DNA from: Acidobacteriota bacterium
Lineage (GTDB): Bacteria; Acidobacteriota; Terriglobia; Terriglobales; Acidobacteriaceae
DNA length: 64,000 nucleotides
Assembly: GCA_018268895.1 (NCBI GenBank)
Contig: JAFDVP010000001.1
Location: 682,001-746,000, forward strand
Direction of reading: 5' to 3'
The notes under the pieces were generated by a model that worked only from the letters and a program-made list of their open reading frames with translations, was not told where the DNA came from and made no database searches. Shown here piece after piece: positions 9,365-18,486 of this stretch. Both the position numbers and the translations under genes were made by a program. The number at the start of each line of letters is the position of its first letter. Position 1 is the first letter of the stretch.

Positions 9365-9500
9365 GTGCCCATCTTCGCTGCGTAGCGGCTAAGGTGGGAC
9401 GACCGCCACCGCACTCTCCGGAGTCAAAAAGAAAAGGCGGATCGCACTTCGCGCGATAACCCACCTTAGCGACGATGAAGCCGTCGCGAAGATGGGGCAC
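9365..9500. repeat. Long imperfect inverted repeat in the 9272-9542 intergenic gap
   Basis: Left arm 9365-9398 (GTGCCCATCTTCGC ... GCTAAGGTGGG) is matched by the right arm 9460-9500 (CCCACCTTAGC ... GCGAAGATGGGGCAC) as reverse complements, with a few bulged bases in the right arm and about 60 bp between. It lies between two minus-strand genes. There is no open frame inside, so it is not a transposon. A MITE-like or REP-type element or a transcript-stabilising structure are possible readings. Confidence 0.65.
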
Positions 9501-9542
9501 CCGGTTGGTTGGCCATGAACACAACCTTTTGAAATTTCACAT

Positions 9543-10160
9543 TCAGTGGGCGGCTACAAGGTCGTGCGCCGCGATTTCGGCGAAGGTAAGGTTCTCGACC
9601 GCGCTGCCCGTCCGCTGCTTCCAGTCCAGGAACAGCTTGCCATAGCTATCAGTCAGGCAGGTCGCGGTGTCGATCTTCAGCTCGGCGAGCGTACGATCGA
9701 TCCACTCCGTAGGGCCTTCAAGCTCGGCGTAAGTGCCAATCGGCGTCTCATCGATGACCAGGTGCGGTGTCGAGTTTGTCGCTGCATCGACGACGGACCA
9801 TTCGGTGCGGTACTTCTCATAGGTAAAGGCAGGCCTGTAGCCGAGGCTCTCGAAGATATGGCCGAGGGCGGGGCCGTCGGCGACGGCGGTCTCGGTCTCA
9901 ATGCGCACCTTGTAGCGTGAAGACTCGATGATGTCGCCCGGGCGAGCGGTGCGCTTGTGAGTGACCGTCCAGACAGGGCCGTACTGCCGGATGCGCAGAA
10001 TCTCCGTGTGCGCGCGCAAATCGCGGGCCGGTGTGTCGTAGAGCGTGTTCTGCTCGAAGGTGCGCGGAGTGTCGAGATGAAAGCCGAGTTCAGGCAGGAG
10101 GCTTTGGAGCGCGGCCGGATCGGAGACGGGAAACTTCAGTTCGATCTCTCGGTTCTGCAT
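9543..10160 (-). CDS. CYTH-domain protein (class IV adenylate cyclase/CyaB type)
   Basis: A protein of 205 residues starting at the ATG at 10160 with the family signature MQNREIELKFPV (the EIELKF motif that names the triphosphate-tunnel fold). Further acidic and basic tunnel residues are visible: LRIRQYG, VTHKRTA, SSRYKVRIETE, KYRTEW, LVIDETPIGTYAELEG. CYTH proteins bind inorganic or nucleoside polyphosphates with divalent metal; whether this one is a cyclase, a thiamine-triphosphatase or a tripolyphosphatase cannot be told. The frame stays open far upstream, but that part overlaps the divergent tsaC gene and is rejected. The start faces tsaC across 48 bp, which must contain both promoters. 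Confidence 0.88.
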   Translation of the reverse strand: MQNREIELKFPVSDPAALQSLLPELGFHLDTPRTFEQNTLYDTPARDLRAHTEILRIRQYGPVWTVTHKRTARPGDIIESSRYKVRIETETAVADGPALGHIFESLGYRPAFTYEKYRTEWSVVDAATNSTPHLVIDETPIGTYAELEGPTEWIDRTLAELKIDTATCLTDSYGKLFLDWKQRTGSAVENLTFAEIAAHDLVAAH

Positions 10161-10208
10161 GGCTGGAGTATACGGCGGTATGGCAGCCGCAGACGATAGG
10201 ATTGAGGT

Positions 10209-11252
10209 ATGTCCGAAGGAAAAACAGAGCGTCTGGAAGGGATGGCGGGCGTAGCGCGCGCGGCCCAGATTCTGCGCGAGGGCGGCACGGTGGCATTTCC
10301 TACGGAAACCGTCTACGGCCTCGGGGCGAATGCGCTTGATCCTGTGGCAGTTGCGAAGATCTTCCGCGCCAAGGAGCGGCCCGGCTGGGATCCCGTGATC
10401 GCCCACGTCAGCGACCGCGAGATGGTTGCACGAGTGGCCCGGGTTATGCCAGCGGCGGAGAAGCTGATGACCGCGTTCTGGCCGGGGCCGCTCACGCTGC
10501 TGCTCCCGAAGACGTCGGCTGTCCCGGATTCGGTCACTGCGGGACGTTCGCTCGTGGGAGTGAGAATGCCGCGGCATGAGTTGGCGCTGGCGCTGATTCG
10601 TGAGGCGGGAACTCCGCTGGCGGCGCCGAGCGCGAACCGCTTTGGCAGGACGAGTCCGACGGCGGCGGCACATGTGCTCGAAGACCTCGATGGCAGGATC
10701 GACGCCGTGCTCGACGGAGGGTCTACTCTTGTCGGGGTGGAGTCGACGGTGATCGGACCTTCGGAAGACGGCCCTGGCTGGGTGGTGTATCGGCCGGGCG
10801 GTGTCTCTCTGTCGGAGCTGGAGCGCGTTCTTGGCGCTGGTTCGGTCTCGGTGTTTCGTCCGGTTGAGAGGGCGAACGCGCCGGAGAGCCTGCCGTCGCC
10901 GGGCGTTGGCATCAGGCACTATGCTCCGCGCGCGCGGCTGGTGCTGGTCTTTGAGCCGTCGCGGAAGAAGGTTGCAGCGCCGTTATGTCTCATCGGAGAG
11001 ATCGATCAGTTGAAGGACTCTCCGGGCGAGATCGGCGTAATGCTACCCGATGGCTGGGAGAGCCCCGGTGCGCCGCTTGTGTACCGCTGGGGTGCGTGGG
11101 GCGACGGCGATACTCTGGCGCGGCGTTTGTTTGCTGGACTGCGCGAACTGGACGAGCGCGGCGCGAAGGTGATCGTCTGTCCGGTGCCGGAGATGGATGG
11201 TATCGGCGAGGCGATCCGCGACCGGCTGCGCAAGGCTGCGCGGGAGAAATAG
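10209..11252 (+). CDS. tsaC: L-threonylcarbamoyladenylate synthase (Sua5/YwlC type)
   Basis: Makes threonylcarbamoyl-AMP from Thr, bicarbonate and ATP, the first step of the t6A37 modification of ANN-decoding tRNAs. At 347 residues it is the long Sua5 form: a YrdC domain (about 10-200) with GGTVAFPTETVYGLGANA, RAKERPGWDPVIAHV and APSANRFGRTSPT, then a linker and a C-terminal Sua5 domain (about 205-347) with the SPGVGIRHYAPRA transition. Its stop at 11252 abuts the stop of holB on the other strand with no spacer. Confidence 0.95.
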   Translation: MSEGKTERLEGMAGVARAAQILREGGTVAFPTETVYGLGANALDPVAVAKIFRAKERPGWDPVIAHVSDREMVARVARVMPAAEKLMTAFWPGPLTLLLPKTSAVPDSVTAGRSLVGVRMPRHELALALIREAGTPLAAPSANRFGRTSPTAAAHVLEDLDGRIDAVLDGGSTLVGVESTVIGPSEDGPGWVVYRPGGVSLSELERVLGAGSVSVFRPVERANAPESLPSPGVGIRHYAPRARLVLVFEPSRKKVAAPLCLIGEIDQLKDSPGEIGVMLPDGWESPGAPLVYRWGAWGDGDTLARRLFAGLRELDERGAKVIVCPVPEMDGIGEAIRDRLRKAAREK

Positions 11253-12404
11253 TCAGCGCGCCGAGGTTGCGAGCTGGCCCGCGAAGGCGTCGAGCGAGAG
11301 GGAGCGCAGGAGGTTGCGGCGCATTCCGCTCCAGACCTGGTCGAGAGCGCGGGTGGTCTGTTCGATCCATTGGAAGGTGACGGACTGCGCCATCTTTTCG
11401 AGGTCGGCGCGGATGTCGGTGTTGCGGACTAACTCCGGCGTTCCGGATTGCAGTAGAAGCAGGTCTTCGAGCAGGAGCGAGAGGGTGCGGAGGAGGCCGA
11501 CGGTTTTTTGCTGGCCTTCTGCCCCGGCGCGATAGGTCTCGGTCATCTTGAAGAGTGCGGTATGGTCGGGCTCGGCCACGGCCTGCCGGAGAAGGAGCAA
11601 GGCATCGGCGCGCGCGGCTGTGTAAGCGGCGAGGTCGAAGGAGAGCGCCTTGCCCGCGGCTCCCTGGGCGAGGCGGGCGATGAGAGTGCGCTGCTTTGGT
11701 GGAACGTTGTGGCGCCGGTCGGCGAGGAGCATCTCGATCTCTTCGACGGGAAGAGCTCCGAGGCGGACGAGGGCGCAGCGGGAGCGGATGGTGGGTAGAA
11801 GTTCGCCCGGGTTCTCGGCGAGCAGGATGATGTGGACGGTTGCGGGCGGCTCCTCAAGCACCTTGAGCAGGGAGTTCGCGGCCTCCTTCATGAAGCTGGA
11901 GGCCGTGATGATGAAGATCTTGCGCGGGGCCTCGGCGGGCAGGTAGTTGGCGCTATGGATGATGGAGCGCACCTGGCCGAGCTTGATGAGCAGCTGCGGC
12001 GGGTCGGGCGGCACGATGAGCACGTCCGGGTGCGGCTGGATGAGGACGCGCGTGTCCTTTTTGTCCGTTTCGCGGAGGTCTTCGCGAGCGGCGACGGCCT
12101 TGTCGACCTCCTCGTCGAGGTTGAAGGCGGTGGCGATGCGGGTGCAGTTTTTGCAGACGCCGCAGAAGCTGGCGAGCGTCTGTCCGTTGGACCAGAGGTC
12201 GCGGGGCTGGCGCTCGCACTCGACCGCCATGGCCAGCATTAGCGCGAGGGTGTATTTTCCGGCCCCGGCGGGACCGGCGAGGATGAGCGAGTGGGGCAGG
12301 CGGCCGTGCGCGATCGAGGTCCGGAGGTGCTCGACGGCGGCCGAGTTGCCGAGGAAGTCGTTGAAGGTGGCAGGGCTGCTACGTTCCGGTTGTGTGTCGC
12401 TCAT
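11253..12404 (-). CDS. holB: DNA polymerase III subunit delta'
   Basis: Clamp-loader subunit of the replicative polymerase, 383 residues. The N-terminal AAA+ domain has a P-loop ([17 protein letters not shown], about residues 42-58), the zinc-module Cys cluster CGVCKNCTRI (about 79-88), the SLLKVLEEPP segment (about 177-186) and the TIRSRC sensor-1 motif (about 204-209). The helical C-terminal part is the collar region. It is longer than the enterobacterial protein (about 334) mainly through a charged insert after the zinc module. tmk, its usual partner, is 2.5 kb away on the same strand. Confidence 0.95.
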   Translation of the reverse strand: MSDTQPERSSPATFNDFLGNSAAVEHLRTSIAHGRLPHSLILAGPAGAGKYTLALMLAMAVECERQPRDLWSNGQTLASFCGVCKNCTRIATAFNLDEEVDKAVAAREDLRETDKKDTRVLIQPHPDVLIVPPDPPQLLIKLGQVRSIIHSANYLPAEAPRKIFIITASSFMKEAANSLLKVLEEPPATVHIILLAENPGELLPTIRSRCALVRLGALPVEEIEMLLADRRHNVPPKQRTLIARLAQGAAGKALSFDLAAYTAARADALLLLRQAVAEPDHTALFKMTETYRAGAEGQQKTVGLLRTLSLLLEDLLLLQSGTPELVRNTDIRADLEKMAQSVTFQWIEQTTRALDQVWSGMRRNLLRSLSLDAFAGQLATSAR

Positions 12405-12632
12405 TCTCCACCCCTCAGGTCTATTTTAGAGGACGAGAGTGGATGCTCCGGGGGCCGGGTTTTAACCAGAGGGGCAGCGGAATGAACGTCGCGAGGATGG
12501 GAAGGAGAACAAGCTGTCCGTTACCAACTTCGCAGCCCATCCTGACGCTTCAGGCGAAGTGACAGCACAGGAGGAGTAAGCACTTGTCCTGACGCCTTTG
12601 GGGGATGGTGGAAAACGGGGTGATTTCGCAGT

Positions 12633-12998
12633 ATGGAGGAGATGCGGTTCCTCCGGCCCCAGATCGGTTTGCCCATGGCTCTTATGTTGGTGAGCACCGT
12701 TGGCGCGAACGCTACGATCAGCACGGTGTGGCGCACGGCTACAAAGACCGTGCTGCAGTTGGATGACGCAGACGACAGCGGGCAGGCTTACGAGAGCCTG
12801 CGCGACGACGTCTCCCGGCACCCCGATGATTTCATCACCTTCGCGACGCAGACTGCCGCGAACCGTTTTATCGAAGAGCATGGCTTTGAGATGAACCGCG
12901 AGACCGAGCGGCGGATGATCGAGCGTGGCGTGCTCGGATACTGGCGCGGCAAGACGGTCGTGGTGCTGCCGCTGTATTCGATTCATCGCGGGCTGTAG
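12633..12998 (+). CDS. Hypothetical protein, 121 residues
   Basis: No family recognised. The ATG at 12633 follows an in-frame stop, and no good ribosome site precedes it. The C-terminal two thirds look like a genuine soluble protein: charged and helical, ending in GYWRGKTVVVLPLYSIHRGL, with G/C-rich third codon positions. The first 45 residues are unlike this (hydrophobic and Thr-rich). A different frame starting at ATG 12605 is open to 12766 over the same stretch, so the true N-terminus, or an ancestral frameshift, is uncertain. Confidence 0.45.
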   Translation: MEEMRFLRPQIGLPMALMLVSTVGANATISTVWRTATKTVLQLDDADDSGQAYESLRDDVSRHPDDFITFATQTAANRFIEEHGFEMNRETERRMIERGVLGYWRGKTVVVLPLYSIHRGL

Positions 12999-13047
12999 AG
13001 CACCGGCCAAACCTCTGGACAGTTTGCTTTTGCTCCCTGCAAATAAT

Positions 13048-13088
13048 GCAGGTCCTTCGACTTCGCTTTGCTTCGGTCAGGATGACAA
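13048..13088. repeat. Dispersed palindromic repeat, family B copy 1
   Basis: GCAGGTCCTTCGACTTC ... TCAGGATGACAA. The same ends occur at 17016-17075 (inverted) and 17117-17158. It lies between a hypothetical gene and the S4-domain gene. Confidence 0.7.
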
Positions 13089-13122
13089 GCTGAAGAGGGC
13101 ACTTCTGTACGAGAATGAAGCG

Positions 13123-13518
13123 ATGACCTCTGTGCGTATGGACAAGTGGCTGTGGGCGGCACGTTTTTTCAAGACGCGGGTGCTGGCGGCGAAGGCGTGT
13201 GAACTGGGCCGGACCGACTGGAAGAGGGGCGAGATGACATGGCAGCCGGCGAAGGCTGCGCGCGATGTTCATGTGGGGGACATGCTTCGCGTGAAGAACG
13301 ATGGCGGCGAGTTTCAGGTTGAGGTGCTGGGTCTGAGCGAAGTGCGTGGGCCTGCCTCGGTGGCGCAAACGCTGTATCGCGAAACAGACGAGAGCAAGGC
13401 TGCGCGCGCGGCCGTGGTTGAGGCGAAGAAGGCGATTCCTGTGTATGAGAGCACGTGGGAGTCGGGACGGCCTACGAAGAGAGATCGCAGGGTGATGACG
13501 CGGCTGCGAGGACGGTAA
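13123..13518 (+). CDS. S4-domain RNA-binding protein, Hsp15 (HslR) type
   Basis: A 131-residue protein beginning MTSVRMDKWLWAARFFKTR, the typical start of an S4 domain of the ribosome-associated heat-shock protein 15 family, which binds nascent-chain-blocked 50S subunits and helps recycle them. The S4 core runs to about residue 60 (KRGEMTWQPAKAARDVHVGD). A Lys/Arg-rich C-terminus ends KRDRRVMTRLRGR. The frame is open further upstream, but the ATG at 13123 is chosen because the homology-like part begins there and the upstream part lies in a repeat. Confidence 0.85.
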   Translation: MTSVRMDKWLWAARFFKTRVLAAKACELGRTDWKRGEMTWQPAKAARDVHVGDMLRVKNDGGEFQVEVLGLSEVRGPASVAQTLYRETDESKAARAAVVEAKKAIPVYESTWESGRPTKRDRRVMTRLRGR

Positions 13519-13554
13519 AACAATGAGGCATTCTTGTAAGCGAGGAGATATTTC

Positions 13555-14181
13555 ATGCGGTTGATCAGCAGTAGTTTCAAGGACGGAACTGCCATCCCGG
13601 GAGAGTTTGCGTTTGCCGTTCCCGATGCGGCGAACCATGTTGCGTTGAGCGCGAACCGGAATCCGCAGCTTGCGTGGTCGGATGTTCCCGCGGGGACGGA
13701 GTCGTTTGCGCTGGTAGTGGTTGATCCCGACGTGCCGAGCCGTGGCGACGATGTGAACAAGGAGGGCCGGGAGGTTCCGGCTTCGTTGCCGCGAGTGGAC
13801 TTCTATCACTGGCTGCTGCTGGATGTCCCTTCGAGCGCGCGGGAGATTGCGGCGGGAAGTCAGAGCGACGGAGTGACTCCGCATGGCAAGCGCGGGCCTG
13901 CCGCGCCGGGCGGGATGCGGCATGGAGTGAATAGCTATACGGGATGGTTTGCGAGCGATCCGGTGATGGAGGGCGACTACTTTGGATACGACGGCCCCTG
14001 TCCTCCATGGAACGACTCGATCGTGCACCACTACGTCTTTACGCTGTATGCGCTGGGTGTGGAGCGGCTGGAGGTTGACGGTGAGCTGACGGGCGAGAAG
14101 GTGCTGGAGGCTCTTGAAGGCCATGTGCTGGCGACGGCGAGTCTGACAGGAACGTATTCGCTGAACCCGAGTGTGAGGTAG
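13555..14181 (+). CDS. PEBP-family protein (YbhB/YbcL type)
   Basis: Phosphatidylethanolamine-binding-protein fold, 208 residues, no signal peptide. The anion-pocket motifs are present: LVVVDPDVPSRG (about residues 55-66), FYHWLLLDVP (about 82-91), HGVNSYTGWF, and GYDGPCPPWNDSIVHHYVF (about 142-160). Bacterial YbhB-type proteins have no firm biochemical role. A good ribosome site (GAGGAG) lies seven bases before the ATG. It follows the S4-domain gene by 36 bp and may be co-transcribed with it. Confidence 0.88.
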   Translation: MRLISSSFKDGTAIPGEFAFAVPDAANHVALSANRNPQLAWSDVPAGTESFALVVVDPDVPSRGDDVNKEGREVPASLPRVDFYHWLLLDVPSSAREIAAGSQSDGVTPHGKRGPAAPGGMRHGVNSYTGWFASDPVMEGDYFGYDGPCPPWNDSIVHHYVFTLYALGVERLEVDGELTGEKVLEALEGHVLATASLTGTYSLNPSVR

Positions 14182-14263
14182 GCTCTTCGACTGAAGAGGC
14201 GATGAACGGATACACTTAAAGGCCAAACGCAACGAAGCCTCTCAAGACCCAAGGATTCAGTAA

Positions 14264-14848
14264 ATGAAACTGTTGTTCTCGCTTGTTCTGTCAGCCCTCT
14301 TCATGGCCCCAACTCTCTCTCAGGCGCAGGTCGGACTTTATGTCAATCCTGTGGGGACGCGGGTGAGTAACTCGCAGGCCGACCACGGAGTGTTCGCGTT
14401 TCTCGGCGACGGGTCGACCTCGCGCATGTTCTGGGGCGCGAACATGGGCGGATACTACGACCGCTGGCATGGGGAGAAGTATGACGCGGGCATCGACATC
14501 CGCGACACCATCATGGGCGCGGACAACGCGCGATTGAACAACTTTCTGATCGGCGCGCGCGTGGTGGCGACGTCGTGGTCGCCGAAGTGGCGTCCTTATG
14601 CGCAGCTTTCGGGCGGCGTGGGAACGACTCGCGCCCCGCACAGCACCGTGAAGACGAGCAGGGCAACGTATGGCGTCTTCGTGGGCGCGGACTACAAGCT
14701 GAGCCGCGTGATCGACGTCAGGGCTTTTGAGATTGGCTATGGCTCGCTGACGACGATATCGAGCGCGACGGTGGGCAGCACGGCGACGTCGTTTCCGTCG
14801 TCGAACCTGATCCAGGTGAGCGCGGGGCTGGTCTTCAGAATTCGATAA
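14264..14848 (+). CDS. Predicted outer-membrane beta-barrel or surface protein
   Basis: A 194-residue protein with a clear signal peptide (MKLLFSLVLSALFMAPTLSQA, cleavage before QVGLY). The mature part alternates hydrophobic and polar residues, is rich in Gly, Tyr, Trp and Ser, and ends ASGL-type with LIQVSAGLVFRIR, the aromatic/basic end of an eight-stranded barrel. It resembles small OmpA-like/OmpW-like acidobacterial barrels in pattern, but no specific family was recognised. Confidence 0.6.
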   Translation: MKLLFSLVLSALFMAPTLSQAQVGLYVNPVGTRVSNSQADHGVFAFLGDGSTSRMFWGANMGGYYDRWHGEKYDAGIDIRDTIMGADNARLNNFLIGARVVATSWSPKWRPYAQLSGGVGTTRAPHSTVKTSRATYGVFVGADYKLSRVIDVRAFEIGYGSLTTISSATVGSTATSFPSSNLIQVSAGLVFRIR

Positions 14849-14863
14849 TCAGGATCCGATCAT

Positions 14864-15535
14864 TCAGACGGTTGCAGAGATGCGCGCGGCGACGATCTCG
14901 CGGATGCGCGCTTCGATCTGATCGATGCCCGCATCGTCGCGGATTGCTGCGACGCGCTGGGGTTCTCGTGCGGCGATGGCCTCGTAGGCCTGGTGGATGC
15001 GGCGGTAGAAGCCGTCGTCCTCGCGCTCGAAGCGGTTCTCGTCGGTGCCTTTCTGCTGGGTAGTGCGCCGGTTGCGGCGGCGGGCGCGTTCGAGGGAAGA
15101 CTCAAGCGAAGGAAGAAGAAGGATGGTGAGGTCGGGCTGCAGGTTGTCGCAGACGGCGCGGTGCATGGCTAAGATGCGCTCGCTGCCGAGCTGGCGTCCC
15201 GCACCCTGATAGGCCTCGGAGGAGTCGGTGTAGCGGTCGCACAGGACGACGGCCCCGGCTTCGAGCGCAGGCAGGATGATCTCGTGGATGGCCTGGGCGC
15301 GATCGGCGAACATGAGCGCCATCTCGGCCAGCGGAGCGATGGGGCCAATGGTGGCCTCGGAACGTGAATCGAGCAGGATGGCCCGTATGCGGTCGCCGAG
15401 TGCCGTGCCGCCGGGCTGGCGGAGGGTGACGACCTTGTGGCCCTGGGATTCGAGCCAGGCGGTGAGGCGGCGGAGCTGGGTGGTCTTGCCGGAGCCGTCA
15501 GGCCCCTCAAAAGTAATGAAATAGCCGTGAGACAT
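14864..15535 (-). CDS. tmk: Thymidylate kinase
   Basis: Phosphorylates dTMP to dTDP, 223 residues. The P-loop is FEGPDGSGKTTQLRRL (about residues 8-23), the dTMP-binding DR(Y/T) motif is VLCDRYTDSSEAYQGAGR (about 96-113), and an Arg-rich LID follows (ERARRRNRRTTQQKG, about 147-161). It is slightly longer than the usual 205-215. In many bacteria tmk and holB are adjacent; here they are separated by five small plus-strand genes. Confidence 0.96.
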   Translation of the reverse strand: MSHGYFITFEGPDGSGKTTQLRRLTAWLESQGHKVVTLRQPGGTALGDRIRAILLDSRSEATIGPIAPLAEMALMFADRAQAIHEIILPALEAGAVVLCDRYTDSSEAYQGAGRQLGSERILAMHRAVCDNLQPDLTILLLPSLESSLERARRRNRRTTQQKGTDENRFEREDDGFYRRIHQAYEAIAAREPQRVAAIRDDAGIDQIEARIREIVAARISATV

Positions 15536-15654
15536 GAGTTCAGCTTATCGCAGGGGCGTCAGAAGGCGTCTAACGAAGTAGAGCAGTTGGACGGCGACAG
15601 CCGAACCGCATTGCCGTCTTCTGCTCCGCGAAAAAAGCGGAGTGAGGAGGAAGT

Positions 15655-15819
15655 ATGCTCGTCGCTGTTTTCATCGTGGTTGGAGTCATATTGACTGCAA
15701 TCTGCATCGTTGCCTATACATCGAAGAAATACCCCGACGGCCAAACTCGTTCCAGCGCTGTAAGCGACGCGCTGAGAAGTGAGCTGGCGCATCGTCATGC
15801 AAGCGGGCACACGCGGTAA
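15655..15819 (+). CDS. 54-residue single-span membrane protein
   Basis: A short frame with an excellent ribosome site (GAGTGAGGAGGAAGT before the ATG at 15655). The product starts MLVAVFIVVGVILTAICIVA, one membrane span with an outside N-terminus of only two residues, followed by a polar basic tail of about 33 residues (YTSKKYPDGQ ... HASGHTR). A terminator follows at 15861. Function unknown. The ribosome site, the span and the terminator together make it likely to be real. Confidence 0.6.
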   Translation: MLVAVFIVVGVILTAICIVAYTSKKYPDGQTRSSAVSDALRSELAHRHASGHTR

Positions 15820-15860
15820 GGCCCGGCGCGCTGAGGGTGTAATCGAAATGCAGACAAAAA

Positions 15861-15895
15861 GGCCGCTCCCATGGTGGCGCGGGGAGCGGCCTTTT
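15861..15895. terminator. Bidirectional terminator
   Basis: Inverted repeat GGCCGCTCCC/GGGAGCGGCC with an A-run before and a T-run after, between the small membrane protein gene and the convergent aldo/keto reductase gene. Confidence 0.85.
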
Positions 15896-15913
15896 GGGTT
15901 GAAGGCAGTTCGT

Positions 15914-16942
<1,029 letters not shown>

Positions 16943-16982
16943 TGAGGGTTCTCCCTTTCGTGGAAAGAACGGTGGCATCGGC

Positions 16983-17158
16983 AAAATGCGAGGATCCCTC
17001 GACTGCGCACACACAACTTGTCATCCTGAGCGGAGTGGTTCGCTTTTTTGCGAACCCGTAGCCGAAGGACCTGTACTCTTTCATTTTCTGTAAATTGTCG
17101 CCGGAAAGATGCGGATGCAGGCCCTTCGACTGCGCTGCGCTCCGCTCACGATGACAAA
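16983..17158. repeat. Cluster of family B palindromic repeats (inverted pair)
   Basis: A partial copy (16983-17009, ATGCGAGGATCCCTCGACTG) is followed by a full copy in one orientation (17016-17075, TTGTCATCCTGAGCGG ... CCGAAGGACCTG) and one in the other (17117-17158, GCAGGCCCTTCGACTG ... CTCACGATGACAA). The first full copy also contains its own internal inverted repeat (GTTCGC ... GCGAAC). The head-to-head pair resembles a BIME-type arrangement. Confidence 0.75.
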
Positions 17159-17164
17159 CAAGTT

Positions 17165-17512
17165 TTATCGGCCGGTCGTGCTGTTCTCCCAGTGCACTCC
17201 GTCGGGGGCGATGGTGATGTTGACGGGACCCTGGGCGCCCTCTTTGAGGAACGGGCCTTCGGAGTCCTGTTCCTTATGAGCGGAGTCGGTGTAGATGAGC
17301 TTCATCTTGCCTTCGCCGAGCACCTTGAAGCGATAGTGAAAGTCGGCACCCGGCGCGAGGGACTGCGTTCCGAAGCTGGCGCTGGGGTAGTCCACCTCGA
17401 TAAGGCGGATTGGCTCTGCCGTGCGATTGGAGACGGTGGTCGCAACATAGGGAGAGCGGCAGCCGGTGAGACAGAGCGCAGGCAGCAATGCTAAAGCATG
17501 GAAGAGACGCAT
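17165..17512 (-). CDS. Small putative lipoprotein
   Basis: A 115-residue protein with signal MRLFHALALLPALCLTGC: a lipobox LTGC places the lipidated Cys at residue 18. The mature part is a compact beta-rich domain (VATTVSNRTAEPIRLIEVDYP, then FHYRFKVLGEGKMKLIYTD) that recalls an immunoglobulin-like sandwich. No family recognised. It would be processed by LspA, encoded at 2065-2643. Confidence 0.75.
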   Translation of the reverse strand: MRLFHALALLPALCLTGCRSPYVATTVSNRTAEPIRLIEVDYPSASFGTQSLAPGADFHYRFKVLGEGKMKLIYTDSAHKEQDSEGPFLKEGAQGPVNITIAPDGVHWENSTTGR

Positions 17513-17629
17513 ACGGGTTTAAGGGTATCAGGTGGGTGCAGATACGGCTGGAAGAAGAAGTAAAGCAGATCCGCTCCGCTTCGCTGCCGAATGCCAAGAT
17601 GCGTGAAAGCAGCTACGACGAGGCACGGT

Positions 17630-18436
17630 TCAGGCATAGAGAGGCGGTGGAGTGCGTTCGAGGATGCGGGCGGTGAGGACGACTCCGGAGCGGTTGTCGT
17701 GGAGGGTGATGGGGAAGGCGAGGACGCTCCATGTGATGTTGAGTTCGCCGGACTTTGGCAACGCGAGCAGGCCACGGCGCGTACGGTCAATGTAAGTCTC
17801 GCGGGTAAGGGAGACGGTTTTGAGGACCTCGCGCCAGTCGCGCATCAGCGTAGGCATCTCGTCAAAGACGCAGCGGCCGGGGAACCAGTCGCGCGCCTGA
17901 CCGAGATAGTCGGCGGCAGCGTCATTGCAGTACATCCAGACGCCGCGGTCGTCGAAGATCTGCACCAGCACGTCGGAGCCGATGGCCATGGAGATGCGCG
18001 AGTAGAAGAAGTCGCGTGCGTCGACGACGACAGGCACGCCGCGGCGCTTGGCCTCGAGCGAACTGAGGGCCGAGAGCAGGTCTTCGACCGAGCTGTAGCC
18101 CTTGAGCAGGTGCATGTCCTCGGCGCCACCGAAGTGCCGCTCGAGCGTGGCGGAGAGGATGATGATGGGCACATGCGGGCGGCGGCGGCGCAGGTGCGTC
18201 GCGACCTCGGTGCCGAACTGTCCGGAGCCCAGGTGGTAGTCGAGCACGGCAATGTCGATGGTGTTGAAGGCTTCCATCGCTTCGTCGATGGTTGAGGCTG
18301 GGATGCAGTGGTAGCCGTGCTGCCGGAGGATAGCCGATCGAAGATGGAGATTGGCAGGTTCGTCGTCCAGCAGCAGGACACGAACATTCCCTCCGTTATG
18401 GGACACACCTCCACTCAGTTCGGGCGGCTCAACCAT
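17630..18436 (-). CDS. Response-regulator receiver (REC) plus PAS protein
   Basis: A 268-residue soluble signalling protein. The REC domain (about residues 17-130) has VRVLLLDDEPANLH with the acidic pair, the phospho-acceptor Asp in IAVLDYHLGSG (about residue 66), the Ser/Thr switch in IIILSA, and the conserved Lys in LLKGY. A PAS-like domain follows (about 145-260: DVLVQIFDDRGVWMYCNDAAADYLG, then a beta-sheet ending LTARILE). There is no DNA-binding, GGDEF or kinase output. No partner kinase is adjacent. It may act by protein contact. Confidence 0.82.
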   Translation of the reverse strand: MVEPPELSGGVSHNGGNVRVLLLDDEPANLHLRSAILRQHGYHCIPASTIDEAMEAFNTIDIAVLDYHLGSGQFGTEVATHLRRRRPHVPIIILSATLERHFGGAEDMHLLKGYSSVEDLLSALSSLEAKRRGVPVVVDARDFFYSRISMAIGSDVLVQIFDDRGVWMYCNDAAADYLGQARDWFPGRCVFDEMPTLMRDWREVLKTVSLTRETYIDRTRRGLLALPKSGELNITWSVLAFPITLHDNRSGVVLTARILERTPPPLYA

Positions 18437-18486
18437 GGCTAGCCATAGGATGCAACAGATTGCAGAATCGTCAACCCGCAGATGGC

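Noticed and set aside
10161..10919. Upstream extension of the CYTH gene
   Set aside because: It overlaps the divergent tsaC gene; the family start MQNREIELKF is at 10160.
12868..14232. Minus-strand open frame of 454 codons
   Set aside because: Antisense to the S4-domain and PEBP genes; Arg/His-rich and without domains.
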